A stretch of 64,000 nt of DNA from Metabacillus sp. FJAT-52054 (GCF_037201815.1 NZ_CP147407.1:1806723-1870722), one strand, 5' to 3'. Shown: positions 29,741 to 39,212, counted from the stretch's first letter. The notes: generated by a model not told the origin, from the sequence alone. Numbers and translations: made by a program.

Positions 29741-30625
29741 ATGCCGGAAGGAAAGATTGTGAAGGCTTTAGCCGGCTTTTACTATGTTTTAGACGGAGAT
29801 CGTTTTGTTCAGTGCAGAGGCAGAGGGCTATTCAGAAAAAACAAAATCACCCCGCTGGTAGGCGATGAAGTCATTTATCAGGCGGATAATGATTTGGAAG
29901 GAACGATTCTCGAGGTCATGCCCAGAAAAAACGAGCTGGTCAGGCCTCCGATTTCGAATGTGGATCAGGCCATTCTTGTTTTTTCGGCCATTGAGCCAGC
30001 CTTCAGTACCCTTTTGCTGGATCGCTTCTTAGTATTAGTTGAAGCTAATTCTATAGAGCCGGTTATTTGCATCAGCAAAACTGATTTAATTTCCAATCCC
30101 GCTCAAAGAGAAGAAATTCTTTCGTTTGCTGCGGATTATAAAGAAGCTGGATACCAGGTATTCCAGACTTCCACGGAAAGCATGGATGGAATTGCCTCTC
30201 TCGGACCGCTGTTCGATAATAAAATATCGGTTTTTGCAGGTCAGTCAGGAGTTGGAAAATCATCATTGCTTAATGCGATTAAACCGGATCTTGCTTTAAA
30301 GACAGATGACATTTCGAGTCATCTTGGCCGGGGAAAGCATACAACGAGACATGTTGAACTGATTACAATAGATAACGGGCTTGTGGCAGATACACCTGGA
30401 TTCAGTTCCCTTGATTTTACAGATATTGAAGCCCAGGACCTGAGCCAATGCTTTCCCGAAATGAGGGAGAGAGCCGGCGATTGCAAATTTAGAGGCTGCA
30501 CACATGTATCTGAACCTAAGTGTGCGGTGAAAGCCGCTGTTGACAGCGGAGAAATCAAGGATTACAGATATGAGCATTATTTGAGTTTTCTAGAGGAAAT
30601 TAAAGACAGAAAGCCGAGGTATTGA
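29741..30625 (+). CDS. rsgA: Ribosome small-subunit GTPase RsgA
   Basis: RsgA is a late 30S assembly GTPase and, in B. subtilis (CpgA), a PrkC substrate. The 294-residue protein has an N-terminal OB fold, then a circularly permuted GTPase order: SKTD (G4) before the P-loop GQSGVGKSSLLN, then DTPGFSS (G3). A C-terminal zinc motif is CKFRGCTHVSEPKC. AAAGGAGGGAATGT precedes the ATG. Its place right behind prkC fits the functional link. Confidence 0.95.
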   Translation: MPEGKIVKALAGFYYVLDGDRFVQCRGRGLFRKNKITPLVGDEVIYQADNDLEGTILEVMPRKNELVRPPISNVDQAILVFSAIEPAFSTLLLDRFLVLVEANSIEPVICISKTDLISNPAQREEILSFAADYKEAGYQVFQTSTESMDGIASLGPLFDNKISVFAGQSGVGKSSLLNAIKPDLALKTDDISSHLGRGKHTTRHVELITIDNGLVADTPGFSSLDFTDIEAQDLSQCFPEMRERAGDCKFRGCTHVSEPKCAVKAAVDSGEIKDYRYEHYLSFLEEIKDRKPRY

Positions 30626-30627
30626 CG

Positions 30628-31278
30628 TTGGTTTATATCGCTCCATCTATATTATCTGCGGATTTTTCAAAGCTTAAAGAAGAAATTGAGGATGTTGAGC
30701 ATGGTGGGGCTGATTGGATTCATATCGATGTAATGGACGGGCATTTTGTCCCGAACATTACAATTGGGCCGCTTATTGTGAGAGCAGTTCGCCCTGTTAC
30801 GCAGCTCCCTTTAGATGTGCATTTGATGATTGAGAATCCGGATTCATACATTGATGAGTTTGCTGAAGCTGGGGCAGATTTAATATCTGTTCATGCAGAA
30901 GCCTGTACACATCTTCACCGGACCATTCAGCATATCAAAGCAAAGGGAGTTAAAGCGGGAGTGGTGCTGAACCCGCATTCACCCCTCCATGTGCTTGACT
31001 ATGTATTAAAGGATCTGGATTATGTATTGCTAATGACGGTTAATCCCGGGTTTGGCGGACAGGTATTCATTCCGGAAATGCTCGCTAAAATTGAGGCATT
31101 GTCCGACATGATTAAAGCGGAAGGTTTATCTGTACTTATCCAAATTGACGGCGGTGTAAATGCCGGGAATGCGAAAGCCTGCATGGAAGCAGGGGCTAAT
31201 GTTTTGGTAGCCGGTTCTGCAGTCTATGGGTTTCCTGACCGGAAAAAAGCAATACGTGATATACGGGATGCTACTTAA
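30628..31278 (+). CDS. rpe: Ribulose-phosphate 3-epimerase
   Basis: This enzyme interconverts ribulose-5-phosphate and xylulose-5-phosphate. The 216-residue TIM-barrel protein has APSILSADF, HIDVMDGHFVPN (catalytic Asp and metal ligands), LMTVNPGFGGQ and IQIDGGVN. Two TTG codons compete: 30622 overlaps the rsgA stop directly behind GAGGT, while 30628 lies seven bases after it and gives the family length, so it is preferred. Confidence 0.94.
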   Translation: MVYIAPSILSADFSKLKEEIEDVEHGGADWIHIDVMDGHFVPNITIGPLIVRAVRPVTQLPLDVHLMIENPDSYIDEFAEAGADLISVHAEACTHLHRTIQHIKAKGVKAGVVLNPHSPLHVLDYVLKDLDYVLLMTVNPGFGGQVFIPEMLAKIEALSDMIKAEGLSVLIQIDGGVNAGNAKACMEAGANVLVAGSAVYGFPDRKKAIRDIRDAT

Positions 31279-31313
31279 ATAGTCCTCCTGAGAGTAAATG
31301 ATTGAAATTGCCG

Positions 31314-31347
31314 CCTGGGACGCTTTATGAGCCTCCCGGGTTTTTTT
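31314..31347 (+). terminator. Terminator after rpe
   Basis: CCTGGGA at 31314-31320 pairs with TCCCGGG at 31334-31340, followed by seven T. It ends the long prpC-rpe run. Confidence 0.85.
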
Positions 31348-31384
31348 ATAATGGCTATTTTTTAGGATGCTGTTGTTTTTAACA

Positions 31385-31497
31385 CCTGTTGATTGAAGTG
31401 GCAAGAGACGCCTGCGGGACCAGCGGGACAGGTGAGACTCCGCAGGGGCAAAGCTGGGCTCACCGCCGGCCCTGCACCCTGCAGCGGAAATCAGGCC
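31385..31497 (+). repeat. Dispersed Bacillaceae repeat, copy 2
   Basis: It shares blocks with the copy at 11176: a TGATTGAAG start, AGCGGGACAGGTGAGACTCC in the middle, and CCTGCAGCGGAAATCAGG at the end. It holds an extra GC-rich middle (GGGCTCACCGCCGGCCC). It fills the non-coding gap between rpe and thiN, in which nothing else was found. Confidence 0.75.
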
Positions 31498-31595
31498 AAA
31501 GTCAGTCCGATTTGAATGGAAATGAAGGTATAGAAAGCCGCTTTTTATAAGATTTAAATAATAATATTATGTAAATTAGAGTGGGGGAATTGGAA

Positions 31596-32255
31596 TTGAA
31601 ATACATATACATAGTTGCAGGTGGGCCTGAGAGACTGATTCCTGACCTCACGGCTGCCGACCATCATGATGTATCGTGGGTTGGAGTGGACAGAGGGGTC
31701 GTCTATCTTGCTGATAGAGGATTAAAAATGGAAGAAGCAATCGGAGATTTTGATTCCATAACGGGCAGAGAAAGGGAGGAGCTGGAGTCAAAACATAAAA
31801 ATCTGAAGATTTATCCTTCAGAAAAAGATAAAACGGATACAGAACTTGCACTTGACTGGGCGATCAGCAAACAGCCCGAACGAATCCGCATCTACGGTGC
31901 AACCGGCGGCAGACTGGACCACTTTTTTGCAAACATTTATTTATTAATGAAAGAATTTGATTGCTCCATTCCGATTGAATTGGAAGACAGATTCAATTTT
32001 ATTAAGCTTTTGCCTCCCGGAATCCAGGAAATCAAGGCAAGCGAAACCTATCCATATCTGTCGTTTGTCCCTGTTGCGTCAGATGTAGAAGGACTAACAT
32101 TAAAAGGTTTTAAATATCCTCTTGAAAATCGGCATATTCCTTTTGGTTCTACACTATGTATTAGTAATGAACTGATTCATCACACCGGTACTGTTTCGTT
32201 TAAAAGCGGCATATTAATGATGGTGAGAAGCCGGGATGAAACGATTATAAAGTGA
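31596..32255 (+). CDS. thiN: Thiamine pyrophosphokinase
   Basis: The enzyme converts thiamine to thiamine diphosphate. The 219-residue protein has VAGGPERLIPDL, GVDRGVVYLADRG, AIGDFDSI (metal-binding Asp), SEKDKTDTELALDWA and GATGGRLDHFFANI, all family signatures. Several in-frame non-ATG starts exist (GTG 31581, TTG 31590, TTG 31596). The last is about eight bases behind GGGGGA and gives the family length. It is followed by spoVM, as in B. subtilis. Confidence 0.92.
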   Translation: MKYIYIVAGGPERLIPDLTAADHHDVSWVGVDRGVVYLADRGLKMEEAIGDFDSITGREREELESKHKNLKIYPSEKDKTDTELALDWAISKQPERIRIYGATGGRLDHFFANIYLLMKEFDCSIPIELEDRFNFIKLLPPGIQEIKASETYPYLSFVPVASDVEGLTLKGFKYPLENRHIPFGSTLCISNELIHHTGTVSFKSGILMMVRSRDETIIK

Positions 32256-32327
32256 TGAATGCTAAACATAAGGCCAGCAAGAGCGGGGCCATTTCAAAGA
32301 TCATTGAAAGGGCTGAGGAGGGAAACT

Positions 32328-32411
32328 ATGAAGTTCTATACGATTAAACTGCCAAAGTTTTTGGGAGGAATAGTTCGGGCAATGCTTGGTTCTTTTAAAA
32401 AGGACTCATAA
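32328..32411 (+). CDS. spoVM: Stage V sporulation protein SpoVM
   Basis: This is a 27-residue peptide starting MKFYTIKLPKFLGGIVRAM, essentially the B. subtilis SpoVM sequence with a one-residue longer tail. SpoVM is an amphipathic helix that recognises the positive curvature of the forespore membrane and anchors the coat protein SpoIVA. GAGGAGGGAAACT precedes the ATG. It is far below usual gene-caller length limits. Its presence shows that the organism forms, or recently formed, endospores. Confidence 0.95.
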   Translation: MKFYTIKLPKFLGGIVRAMLGSFKKDS

Positions 32412-32458
32412 ACTTACAGGCAAATCCGCTTGTTTTCTAAAGTACAAACCAACAGAAC

Positions 32459-32483
32459 GATGCTCTTAAGAGGGCATCTTTTT
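32459..32483 (+). terminator. Terminator after spoVM
   Basis: GATGCTCT pairs with AGGGCATC around a TA-rich loop and is followed by five T. Confidence 0.75.
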
Positions 32484-32494
32484 CTTTTGGAACC

Positions 32495-32535
32495 AAAAAA
32501 GAGGAAATGCAGGTTAACCTGCCATTTCCTCTTTG
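32495..32535 (-). terminator. Terminator of rpmB
   Basis: GAGGAAATG at 32501-32509 pairs with CATTTCCTC at 32523-32531 around a CAGGTTAACCTG core. On the minus strand it is followed by a T run (AAAAAA on the + strand). Confidence 0.8.
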
Positions 32536-32568
32536 CAGCCGTGAACGGCTATCTTATTGGCGTTCCAA

Positions 32569-32769
<201 letters not shown>

Positions 32770-32895
32770 TCACCTTGCAAAACCTCTTTTGTAGCAAGCT
32801 ATCGTTTCAGTTCCGTTTGTCTTTTTATAAAAGACGCCCATCTTTGATGATTGCTCATACGGTTAAAAACGTCTCTATTCACGAGATACCTTAAT

Positions 32896-32925
32896 AATTT
32901 ACCATAACCCCCTTTTGAATTGCAA
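32896..32925 (-). promoter_or_regulatory. Promoter of rpmB
   Basis: On the minus strand, TTGCAA (32925-32920) and TAAATT (32901-32896) are 18 bases apart. A TGG just before the -10 gives an extended -10. Confidence 0.55.
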
Positions 32926-33272
32926 CTATTCTTTGTCAAGTTTTTTTCCTTTGCGGACATTTTTCAATGAGGTTATGAATGGGGGCGTTAGGGGAAGGTA
33001 TAAATAGAAGGATAATGGGACCCGCTCCCTTGCGGCAGGAACCGGATCATTAAAAAAATACGTTCCTACAAGAAAAACACCTTGACATACCTGATGATGC
33101 TATGCTCTATAATAATAAGAGCCTTTTATGCCGTCTTGTTAAGCAATGCCTTTAAAATTTTCGCGGCCTATAGTAAAATAGCTTTATCATGCGTATGGTC
33201 ATCAAGACTGTGAACACGCCATCATGAAAAGTGAAGGAAATTCATTGACCGATAAACAAGGGAGGAAATAGC
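32926..33272. other. Intergenic region upstream of yloU
   Basis: No gene was found. A TTGACA at 33082-33087 and a TATAAT at 33108-33113 are 20 bases apart, which is wider than usual, so a promoter for yloU-fakA is possible but uncertain. The ribosome site GGGAGGAAAT lies at the right end. Confidence 0.4.
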
Positions 33273-33635
33273 ATGTCCATCGAACTTACCACCAAATACG
33301 GACAAATCGATATCTCCAATGAAGTAATTGGAACGGTAGCAGGCGGCGCCGCCATTGATTGCTACGGTATTGTAGGAATGGCCTCCAAAAATCAGATTAA
33401 AGATGGAATTACAGACATCCTGCGCAAGGAAAACTTCAGCAGGGGTGTCATCGTGCGTCAGGCAGAAGACAGCATTCACATCGATATGTATATCATTGTA
33501 AGCTACGGAACGAAAATTTCAGAGGTAGCACACAACGTACAGACCAAAGTGAAATATACGCTTGATCACACGGTTGGATTAGCTGTAGACTCAGTAAATA
33601 TTTTCGTTCAGGGAGTTCGTGTAACGAACCCGTAG
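33273..33635 (+). CDS. yloU: Asp23/Gls24 family protein YloU
   Basis: This 120-residue protein has the Asp23 envelope-stress family pattern: ISNEVIGTVAGGAAIDCYGI near the start and VNIFVQGVRV at the end. The molecular role is not settled; related proteins localise to the membrane or affect lipid and stress functions. GGGAGGAAAT precedes the ATG. It lies directly ahead of fakA with a 15-base gap, a pairing kept across Firmicutes, which suggests a linked role in lipid metabolism. Confidence 0.9.
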   Translation: MSIELTTKYGQIDISNEVIGTVAGGAAIDCYGIVGMASKNQIKDGITDILRKENFSRGVIVRQAEDSIHIDMYIIVSYGTKISEVAHNVQTKVKYTLDHTVGLAVDSVNIFVQGVRVTNP

Positions 33636-33650
33636 TAAGGAGGAAAAATC

Positions 33651-35315
33651 GTGTCAATCAAAAATTTGGACGGCGAGCGCTTTGCTGAAATGATTTCTCA
33701 AGGTGCAAGCCATCTATCCAATAATGCCAAAATGGTGGATGCCTTAAATGTTTTTCCAGTTCCAGATGGAGATACAGGCACTAATATGAACCTGTCTATG
33801 ACATCAGGAGCAAAGGAAGTACATAAAAATGTCCAAGCCCATATTGGCAAAGTAGGGACAGCCCTTTCAAGAGGACTGCTCATGGGTGCACGGGGAAATT
33901 CAGGGGTCATCCTTTCCCAGCTGTTCAGGGGCTTTTCGAAGTCGATTGAGGGCAAAAGCACGATTACAGCGAAGGATTTTGCCCAGGCGCTTCAAACCGG
34001 TGTGGATACAGCCTACAAAGCTGTCATGAAGCCTGTAGAGGGGACGATCCTAACTGTAGCGAAGGATGCAGCAAGAAAAGCCGTATCTGAAGCTAAAAAT
34101 GAAGATGATCTGATCAAACTGATGGAAGCGATTCTTGATGAAGCTAAGGCCTCATTGAACCGGACGCCGGACTTGCTGCCTGTATTGAAAGAAGTGGGTG
34201 TCGTAGACAGCGGCGGTCAAGGTCTTGTATTGGTGTATGAAGGCTTCCTTGCTGAACTGAAAGGCGAGAAAGTACCTGGAACTCCAATGGCTTTGCCGTC
34301 TATGAATGATCTTGTCAATGCCGAACATCATAAAAATGTTCACGCTCATATCAATACGGAAGACATTGAGTTCGGATACTGCACAGAGTTCATGGTTCGC
34401 TTTGAAGATGGGAAGAAAGTCTTCTCAGAGGATCAGTTCCGTAATGATCTAAGCAAATTTGGAGATTCATTGCTTGTGATTTCTGACGATGAGGTAGCGA
34501 AAATACATATTCATGCGGAGCACCCGGGCGAAGTGCTGTCATATGGACAAAAGTATGGAAGTCTGATCAGCATGAAAATTGAAAATATGCGTGAACAGCA
34601 CAGCAGCCTTGTAGGGGAATCAGCTAAAGCACAGCCATCCAAACCGAAAAAGCAGAAGGAAAAATACGGCATCATCACAGTTTCTATGGGTTCCGGAATT
34701 GCGGACTTGTTTAAAAGCATAGGTGCCCATGAGGTCATTGAAGGCGGCCAGACGATGAATCCAAGCACGGAGGATATTGTTTCTGCCATTGAAAAAGTAA
34801 ATGCAGAAAACATCATCATCCTTCCAAACAACTCAAATATTGTCATGGCAGCGCGCCAGGCAGCATCAGTTGTGGAAGAAAATGTGCTGGTCATCCCTTC
34901 TAAAACGGTTCCTCAAGGAATGTCTGCTCTGCTTTCTTTCAATCCTGGTGTTAAACCTGAGGAAAACGAAGAAGTCATGACTGAAGCTCTTGGAAATGTT
35001 AAATCGGGTCAAGTCACCTATGCCGTTCGTGATACTCAAATTGATGGAATGGATATTTCCAAAAATGATTTTATGGGAATCTTGAACGGAAAGATTGTGA
35101 CGAAGGATAAAGTACAGGTTCAAGCTGCTTTAAACCTTCTTAAAGAAATGATCAGTGAGGAAGACGACATTCTGACCATTCTTTATGGAAGTGAATCAAG
35201 CGACGAGGAAGTAAGTGAGCTCGTAAAGCAGGTTGAAACGATTTTCAGTGATATTGAAGTGGAAGTGCATAACGGCAAACAGCCGCTATACTCCTACATT
35301 TTCTCTGTCGAGTAA
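33651..35315 (+). CDS. fakA: Fatty acid kinase, ATP-binding subunit FakA (DAK2 domain)
   Basis: FakA phosphorylates exogenous fatty acids bound to FakB, giving acyl-phosphate for PlsX/PlsY. The 554-residue protein has an N-terminal DhaL-type kinase domain with ALNVFPVPDGDTGTNMN (Mg-ADP binding) and LMGARGNSGVILSQ. A middle domain follows, then a C-terminal DegV-like region (YGIITVSMGSGIADLFKSIG). The start is GTG at 33651, behind AAGGAGG. B. subtilis calls it YloV. Confidence 0.93.
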   Translation: MSIKNLDGERFAEMISQGASHLSNNAKMVDALNVFPVPDGDTGTNMNLSMTSGAKEVHKNVQAHIGKVGTALSRGLLMGARGNSGVILSQLFRGFSKSIEGKSTITAKDFAQALQTGVDTAYKAVMKPVEGTILTVAKDAARKAVSEAKNEDDLIKLMEAILDEAKASLNRTPDLLPVLKEVGVVDSGGQGLVLVYEGFLAELKGEKVPGTPMALPSMNDLVNAEHHKNVHAHINTEDIEFGYCTEFMVRFEDGKKVFSEDQFRNDLSKFGDSLLVISDDEVAKIHIHAEHPGEVLSYGQKYGSLISMKIENMREQHSSLVGESAKAQPSKPKKQKEKYGIITVSMGSGIADLFKSIGAHEVIEGGQTMNPSTEDIVSAIEKVNAENIIILPNNSNIVMAARQAASVVEENVLVIPSKTVPQGMSALLSFNPGVKPEENEEVMTEALGNVKSGQVTYAVRDTQIDGMDISKNDFMGILNGKIVTKDKVQVQAALNLLKEMISEEDDILTILYGSESSDEEVSELVKQVETIFSDIEVEVHNGKQPLYSYIFSVE

Positions 35316-35336
35316 AAAGCTGTTATCCAGCTTAAA

Positions 35337-35370
35337 GGACCGTCTGTGTATCAGGCGGTCCTATTTATTA
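35337..35370 (+). terminator. Terminator after fakA
   Basis: GGACCGTCTG at 35337-35346 pairs with CAGGCGGTCC at 35352-35361, followed by TATTTATTATTTT. Confidence 0.8.
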
Positions 35371-35547
35371 TTTTCGCAGAGAAAATTCCGTATAAGACCG
35401 CTGTGTACCTGCTTAGAGTTACACAAAAAATTTAAGGAACGGGCAGTTCAAGCGGAATTCGGCCATATACAGGTTTAAAAGAAATCTGGTAAACTGAAAG
35501 CAAACTGTAACAGGATGTTTTCTTTCATAAGAGAGGGGTACCCATGC

Positions 35548-36210
35548 ATGAAATATCGCAGTGTATTTGATATTATAGGTCCGATTATGATTGGACCTTC
35601 AAGCTCTCATACAGCTGGAGCTGCAAGAATTGGCAGAGTGGCCCGGAGTTTGTTTGGGAGGGAGCCGAAGTGGGCGACTGTGTCGTTTTACGGTTCTTTT
35701 GCTAAGACGTACCGAGGCCATGGAACAGATGTAGCCATAATCGGAGGCATTTTGGATTTCGATACCTTTGATGAACGCATCAAAACATCTCTTCAAATAG
35801 CTGATGAAAATGGAATGAAAGTCACTTTTCTAGAAGAGGAAGCTGTAACTGACCATCCAAATACAGCTAGAGTGATTATCGGCGATGACCACGGACAGCT
35901 TGAACTGGTTGGCATCTCAATCGGCGGAGGCAAGATTGAAATAACTGAACTGAACGGCTTTTTGCTGCAGCTGTCAGGAAACCATCCAGCCATTCTGGTC
36001 ATGCATAATGATCGCTATGGTGCCATTGCAGGTGTTGCGAACGTTCTGGCGAAGTATGCCATTAATATTGGACATATGAATGTATCAAGAAAAGAAAAAG
36101 GCCAGCTTGCTCTTATGACCATTGAAGTGGACCAGAATATTGAAATAGGGGTTATTGAGGAATTGAAAACGCTGCCAAATATTCTGCAGGTTACAAAAAT
36201 AGCAGATTAG
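35548..36210 (+). CDS. sdaAB: L-serine dehydratase, beta subunit
   Basis: With SdaAA this forms the iron-sulfur L-serine deaminase that turns serine into pyruvate and ammonia. The 220-residue protein has GPIMIGPSSSHTAGAARIGR near the N-terminus and a C-terminal ACT-like domain (AIAGVANVLAKYAINIGHMN). The ATG at 35548 lies nine bases behind GAGAGGGG. Upstream in-frame codons to 35515 have no ribosome site. A TGGTAAACT extended -10-like sequence lies near 35487. Confidence 0.95.
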   Translation: MKYRSVFDIIGPIMIGPSSSHTAGAARIGRVARSLFGREPKWATVSFYGSFAKTYRGHGTDVAIIGGILDFDTFDERIKTSLQIADENGMKVTFLEEEAVTDHPNTARVIIGDDHGQLELVGISIGGGKIEITELNGFLLQLSGNHPAILVMHNDRYGAIAGVANVLAKYAINIGHMNVSRKEKGQLALMTIEVDQNIEIGVIEELKTLPNILQVTKIAD

Positions 36211-36244
36211 GATATGACGCTATTGGAAAATTGGAGGAAATATC

Positions 36245-37135
36245 ATGTTTCGAAATGTAGCTGAGCTCGTGGAGCTTGCAATGAGCAGGAATAGCAAAAT
36301 TGCTGAAGTCATGATTCAGCAGGAGATGGAAGTAACCGGAAAGACCCGTGATGAAGTATTTTCCATGATGGACCGTAATCTTGAGGTAATGGAACAGGCA
36401 GTAGAAAAAGGTCTTGCAGGAGTGAAATCCCATTCAGGTCTAACTGGCGGAGACGCAGTGCTGATGCAAGCTTATATTGAGAAAGGCAATTTTCTATCTG
36501 GTGAAACCATTTTAGATGCAGTAAGCAAAGCGGTAGCAACGAATGAGGTAAACGCTGCAATGGGAACGATCTGTGCGACGCCAACCGCAGGTTCTGCAGG
36601 GGTTGTACCTGGTACGCTCTTTGCCGTTAAACATAAATTGCATCCGACCAGAGAAGAAATGATTGAGTTTCTATTTACATCTGGAGCGTTTGGGTTTGTC
36701 GTAGCAAACAACGCCTCCATCTCAGGTGCAGCTGGCGGCTGTCAGGCCGAGGTGGGTTCTGCTGCCGGAATGGCTGCTGCTGCCATTACAGAAATGGCGG
36801 GGGGGACACCGGCTCAGGCAGCAGAGGCAATGGCAATAACGCTTAAAAATATGCTTGGTCTTGTCTGTGATCCGGTTGCCGGACTTGTGGAGGTTCCATG
36901 CGTCAAAAGAAATGCAATGGGTGCAGCGAATGCGATGGTCGCAGCAGATATGGCCCTTGCTGGAATAACAAGCAGGATTCCATGTGATGAGGTTATTGAT
37001 GCGATGTACAGAATTGGACAATCCATGCCAAGTGCATTAAGGGAAACCGCACAGGGAGGTCTCGCTGCCACACCTACGGGACGTGAACTTGAGGCGAAAA
37101 TCTTTGGCATCCCTTTGGATCGCCGTGAGCCATAA
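36245..37135 (+). CDS. sdaAA: L-serine dehydratase, alpha subunit
   Basis: This is the catalytic subunit, carrying the 4Fe-4S cluster. The 296-residue protein has GDAVLMQAYIEKG, CATPTAGSAGVVPG, SGAAGGCQAEVGSAAGM and GLVCDPVAGLVEVPCVKRNA, whose cysteines are the expected cluster ligands. TTGGAGG lies nine bases ahead of the ATG. Its 3' end overlaps the likely recG start by 11 bases. Confidence 0.95.
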   Translation: MFRNVAELVELAMSRNSKIAEVMIQQEMEVTGKTRDEVFSMMDRNLEVMEQAVEKGLAGVKSHSGLTGGDAVLMQAYIEKGNFLSGETILDAVSKAVATNEVNAAMGTICATPTAGSAGVVPGTLFAVKHKLHPTREEMIEFLFTSGAFGFVVANNASISGAAGGCQAEVGSAAGMAAAAITEMAGGTPAQAAEAMAITLKNMLGLVCDPVAGLVEVPCVKRNAMGAANAMVAADMALAGITSRIPCDEVIDAMYRIGQSMPSALRETAQGGLAATPTGRELEAKIFGIPLDRREP

Positions 37136-39173
37136 TCTCAAACAGCCTGTATCCATATTGAAAGGAATCGGAGAGGAGACAGCATCCGTTTTGCTTGAAA
37201 TGGGGATCAGGACCATCGAGGACCTGCTTGAATATTTTCCTTACCGTTATGAAGATTACCGGCTGAGGGACCTGGCTGAAGTTCAGCATGATGAAAGAGT
37301 TACAGTTGAGGGGAAGGTTCATAGCGAGCCTTCTCTTGCTTATTACGGGAAGAAAAAGTCAAGGCTTACCTTCAGGCTGCTTTCAGGAAGATACCTGGTA
37401 AGTGTTGTCTGTTTTAACCGTCCTTTTTACAAAAAACAGCTTTCGATCAATCAAGTTGTTACGGTGAGCGGAAAATGGGACAAGAACCGCCAAACCATTA
37501 CCCTGCAGGACATCTCCTTTTCCCCGCATGTATCCAAGCAGGATTTAGAACCGGTATATACGGTTAAGGGCTCCGTCACGATCAAACAGCTCAGGAAGCA
37601 TGTGGTCAATGCGCTGAAAGACTTCGGGGAGGAAATACCGGAAAACCTGCCTGCCCAAATTCGGGATGCCTACAGGCTGATGCCGAAGCATGAAGCAATC
37701 AAAACCATTCATTTGCCTCTTAGCCATGCTGATTTAAAGCATGCAAGAAGGAGATTTGTTTATGAGGAATTTTTAATGTTTCAGCTGAAAATGCAGGCAT
37801 TGCGAAAAGTCCAGAGAGAGAACTCTAAAGGAATTGAACATGTATTCACAGATGCAGGACTCTCTGTCTTTACAGGAGCACTTCCATTTAAACTGACGGA
37901 AGCTCAAGCGAAAGTGCTGGACGAGATTCTTGGGGATATGAAATCGCCTTATCGGATGAATCGCCTGCTTCAAGGAGATGTCGGTTCAGGGAAAACCGTA
38001 GTAGCGGCTATTTCTATGTATGCCGCCATTCTATCAGGCTATCAGAGTGCGCTGATGGTGCCGACTGAGATCCTTGCCGAACAGCATGCGAATTCCCTTG
38101 CCGCCCTCTTTGAGCCGCTCAATATCACGGTTGCTCTTTTAACAAGCTCTGTTAAAGGGAAAAAAAGAAGAGAACTTCTGGAGCGTCTCTCAGTCGGAGA
38201 GATTCAAATACTGGTAGGAACTCATGCCCTTATCCAGGATGAAGTGAACTTCCGGAATCTGGGGCTTGTCATTACGGATGAGCAGCATCGGTTCGGAGTG
38301 AATCAGAGGAGGGTGCTGAGAGAAAAAGGGGAATCGCCGGATGTCCTTTTTATGACGGCAACCCCTATCCCAAGGACCCTTGCCATTACCGCATTCGGTG
38401 AAATGGATGTTTCGGTAATTGACCAGCTGCCTGCAGGAAGAAAAACGATTGAAACGTATTGGGTAAAGCATAATTTATTGGACCGGATATTGGGTTTTAT
38501 AGATAAAGAGGTGAAAAAAGGGAGACAGGCTTATGTGATCTGCCCGTTGATTGAAGAATCAGAGACGCTTGATGTTCAGAATGCAATTGACGTACATGCG
38601 ATGCTTGTTCATTCTTTTTCACCAACGTGGAATGTCGGTCTCATGCACGGCCGTCTTCATCCAAATGAGAAGGAAGCTGTGATGAGGGAATTCAGTGAAA
38701 ATCAGACACAAATTCTCGTCTCAACAACCGTCGTGGAAGTAGGGGTCAATGTCCCGAATGCTACAATTATGGTGATTTATGATGCAGAGCGCTTTGGATT
38801 GTCACAGCTCCATCAGCTGAGAGGACGCGTAGGCAGGGGGAGTGAGCAATCCTATTGCATTTTGCTCGCTGATCCGAAATCAGAAACGGGCAAAGAGCGC
38901 ATGAAGATTATGACGGAAACGAATGACGGCTTTGTGCTGTCAGAAAAGGATCTTGAACTCCGTGGACCAGGTGATTTCTTTGGGAAAAAACAAAGCGGTG
39001 TCCCGGAATTCAGAGTGGCGGATATGGTTCATGATTACCGGGCTCTTGAAACCGCAAGAGGCGATGCAGCAAAATTGATCAATTCCAGCGCCTTCTGGCA
39101 TGAGCCTGAGTATGAATGGCTTAGAAAATACTTGGAATCAACAGGGGTTCTTGAGGGAGAAAAACTGGATTAA
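37125..39173 (+). CDS. recG: ATP-dependent DNA helicase RecG
   Basis: RecG remodels stalled forks and Holliday junctions. The protein has an N-terminal wedge/OB domain (VTVEGKVHSEPSLAYYG), a Walker A motif LQGDVGSGKTVVAA, a DEQH box (VITDEQHRFGVNQR), and C-terminal motifs VGVNVPNATIMVI and QLRGRVGRG. The GTG at 37125 gives 682 residues, the B. subtilis length. Longer readings from 37083 run deep into sdaAA. The ribosome site is weak, so coupling to sdaAA translation is likely. Confidence 0.94.
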   Translation: MSHNLKQPVSILKGIGEETASVLLEMGIRTIEDLLEYFPYRYEDYRLRDLAEVQHDERVTVEGKVHSEPSLAYYGKKKSRLTFRLLSGRYLVSVVCFNRPFYKKQLSINQVVTVSGKWDKNRQTITLQDISFSPHVSKQDLEPVYTVKGSVTIKQLRKHVVNALKDFGEEIPENLPAQIRDAYRLMPKHEAIKTIHLPLSHADLKHARRRFVYEEFLMFQLKMQALRKVQRENSKGIEHVFTDAGLSVFTGALPFKLTEAQAKVLDEILGDMKSPYRMNRLLQGDVGSGKTVVAAISMYAAILSGYQSALMVPTEILAEQHANSLAALFEPLNITVALLTSSVKGKKRRELLERLSVGEIQILVGTHALIQDEVNFRNLGLVITDEQHRFGVNQRRVLREKGESPDVLFMTATPIPRTLAITAFGEMDVSVIDQLPAGRKTIETYWVKHNLLDRILGFIDKEVKKGRQAYVICPLIEESETLDVQNAIDVHAMLVHSFSPTWNVGLMHGRLHPNEKEAVMREFSENQTQILVSTTVVEVGVNVPNATIMVIYDAERFGLSQLHQLRGRVGRGSEQSYCILLADPKSETGKERMKIMTETNDGFVLSEKDLELRGPGDFFGKKQSGVPEFRVADMVHDYRALETARGDAAKLINSSAFWHEPEYEWLRKYLESTGVLEGEKLD

Positions 39174-39180
39174 AACATTC

Positions 39181-39209
39181 TTGCAATCCGATTATTAAGA
39201 TTATATACT
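39181..39209 (+). promoter_or_regulatory. Promoter of the fapR-plsX-fabD-fabG operon
   Basis: TTGCAA at 39181-39186 and TATACT at 39204-39209 are separated by 17 bases. The FapR operator starts four bases downstream of the -10. Confidence 0.7.
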
Positions 39210-39212
39210 ACT

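Noticed and set aside
37083..37124. Longer N-terminus of recG
   Set aside because: It would overlap sdaAA by more than 50 bases without a ribosome site. The GTG at 37125 gives the family length.
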